Below, piece by piece: positions 5,994-6,596 of a DNA stretch of 6,596 nucleotides. How positions within the stretch are numbered: the stretch's first letter is position 1; each line of letters starts with the position of its first letter. A program made the position numbers and the translations under genes. This stretch comes from DATFQI01 sp035264365 (GTDB taxonomy: Bacteria; Actinomycetota; Thermoleophilia; Solirubrobacterales; Solirubrobacteraceae), in contig DATFQI010000411.1 of the NCBI GenBank assembly GCA_035264365.1, positions 1 to 6,596 of the forward strand. The letters run 5' to 3'. The notes under the pieces were generated by a model. That model searched no databases, was not told the DNA's origin, and saw only the letters and a list, made by a program, of their open reading frames with translations.

Positions 5994-5999
5994 AGGAGG
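5994..5999 (+). promoter_or_regulatory. Ribosome binding site of the sugar-binding-protein gene
   Basis: AGGAGG within AGAGGAGGAGAGGGACG, 9 nt before the ATG at 6009. It is the strongest Shine-Dalgarno in the window, as expected for a highly expressed binding protein, and it fixes the start. Confidence 0.8.
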
Positions 6000-6008
6000 A
6001 GAGGGACG

Positions 6009-6596
6009 ATGAGGGCAAGCCGGATAACGCGCGCAGTGGCCGCGATCGGCGCGGCGGCCGCGCTCACCGCCGGGATCGTCGCGTGCGGCGACGACGACAG
6101 CTCGAGCAGCTCGGGCGGCGGAGGCGGTGGCGGAGGTGAGGAGCAGGTCACGATCGGCCTGATCACCAAGACAGAGTCCAACCCCTTCTTCGTGAAGATG
6201 AAGGAGGGCGCCGAGGCCGCCGCCAAGGAGAACAACGTCAAGCTGCTCACGGCGTCGGGCAAGTTCGACACCGACAACGCCAGCCAGGTGGCGGCGATCG
6301 AGAACATGACGACGCAGGGCGCCAAGGTCATCCTCGACGTCCCGGCCGACTCCAAGGCCGTCGTGCCCGCGATCAAGAAGGCGCGTGACGCCGGCGTCCT
6401 CGTCATCTCGCTCGACACGCCGACCGAGCCGGAGGACGCCGTCGACGCGCTGTTCGCCACGGACAACCTCAAGGCCGGCGAGCTGATCGGCCAGTACGCG
6501 AAGGCCAAGGCCGAGAAGATGGGCATCGAGCCGAAGATCGCGATGCTCGACCTCGCCCCCGGCATCTCCGTCGGCCAGCTCCGCCACGACGGGTTC
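6009..6596 (+). CDS. Sugar ABC transporter substrate-binding lipoprotein (3' end outside window)
   Basis: 196 codons are present with no stop; the gene continues past the right edge. The product has a lipoprotein signal peptide: basic MRASRITR, a hydrophobic Ala-rich core, and lipobox IVAC with Cys26 (codon at 6084), followed by Asp-rich, Ser5 and Gly8 linker residues that probably act as a flexible membrane tether. The mature domain is of the Peripla_BP_4 (ribose/xylose/fructose-type) class: VTIGLITKTESNPFFVKMKE near 47-66, then QVAAIENMTTQGAKVILDVP, VLVISLDTP and ATDNLKAGELIG. The NPFF turn and the DTP and TDN motifs normally line the sugar pocket. LITKT-NPFFVKMKEGA resembles fructose-type (FrcB) binding proteins, while the divergent operon argues for an inositol ligand, so the ligand is unresolved. 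Permease and ATPase genes are expected downstream. Expression is probably controlled by the adjacent LacI-type protein through O1/O2. Confidence 0.9.
   Translation, partial: MRASRITRAVAAIGAAAALTAGIVACGDDDSSSSSGGGGGGGGEEQVTIGLITKTESNPFFVKMKEGAEAAAKENNVKLLTASGKFDTDNASQVAAIENMTTQGAKVILDVPADSKAVVPAIKKARDAGVLVISLDTPTEPEDAVDALFATDNLKAGELIGQYAKAKAEKMGIEPKIAMLDLAPGISVGQLRHDGF

Noticed and set aside
6114..6137. Short GGN repeat
   Set aside because: It encodes the Gly8 linker after the lipoprotein cysteine with varied third bases; it is a protein-level linker and not a DNA repeat element.
5916..6587. Minus-strand open frames opposite the binding-protein gene
   Set aside because: They are shadows of the plus-strand lipoprotein gene, which has a strong Shine-Dalgarno, signal peptide, lipobox and clear family motifs; one of them also crosses the control region.

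Overview
This high-GC window looks actinobacterial. The GC-rich third codon positions, the tightly overlapping genes and the Cgl0158-type aldolase all point that way. The Ser/Gly-rich stretch after the lipoprotein cysteine is a style I associate with the Thermoleophilia/Solirubrobacterales, but no marker gene here fixes the lineage. The content is a myo-inositol catabolism operon with its own LacI-type regulator and a divergently transcribed sugar ABC-transporter binding protein.

Layout. From 5866 down to 1, everything is on the minus strand, in transcription order: a LacI-family regulator (5866-4823), a Gfo/Idh/MocA dehydrogenase that is a candidate inositol dehydrogenase (4794-3637), an IolE-type inosose dehydratase (3640-2732), IolC kinase (2730-1789), a Cgl0158-family class I aldolase (1799-906), IolB isomerase (909-64) and the first 22 codons of IolD (67 to beyond position 1). 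Gaps between the catabolic genes are +1 nt or negative: three ATGA-type 4-bp overlaps and one 11-bp overlap. They are therefore almost certainly one transcript with translational coupling. On the plus strand, from 6009 past the right edge, lies a lipoprotein sugar-binding protein, presumably followed by its permease and ATPase genes outside the window.

Control region. The 142-bp gap between lacI and the binding-protein gene (5867-6008) holds two CG-centred palindromes of the LacI-family type (5887-5902 and 5943-5958). When each is read towards its own gene, they share the pattern TTGAGAnCGTTnTC. The first covers the -35 box and spacer of a good minus-strand promoter, whose predicted start falls at the lacI ATG, so lacI is probably leaderless. 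The second sits at the predicted start site of a plus-strand promoter. This suggests one repressor controlling both import and catabolism, and itself.

Pathway logic, from known inositol catabolism: uptake by the ABC transporter; oxidation to an inosose (Gfo/Idh/MocA); dehydration (IolE); ring hydrolysis (IolD); isomerisation to 5-dehydro-2-deoxygluconate (IolB); phosphorylation (IolC); and aldol cleavage to dihydroxyacetone phosphate and malonate semialdehyde, probably by the Cgl0158-family protein in place of IolJ. No IolA is in view. I see no mobile element, RNA gene, CRISPR array or frameshift. The window is a well-ordered catabolic operon and not an obviously new system; the most informative parts are the compact control region and the unassigned specificities of the dehydrogenase, aldolase and binding protein.
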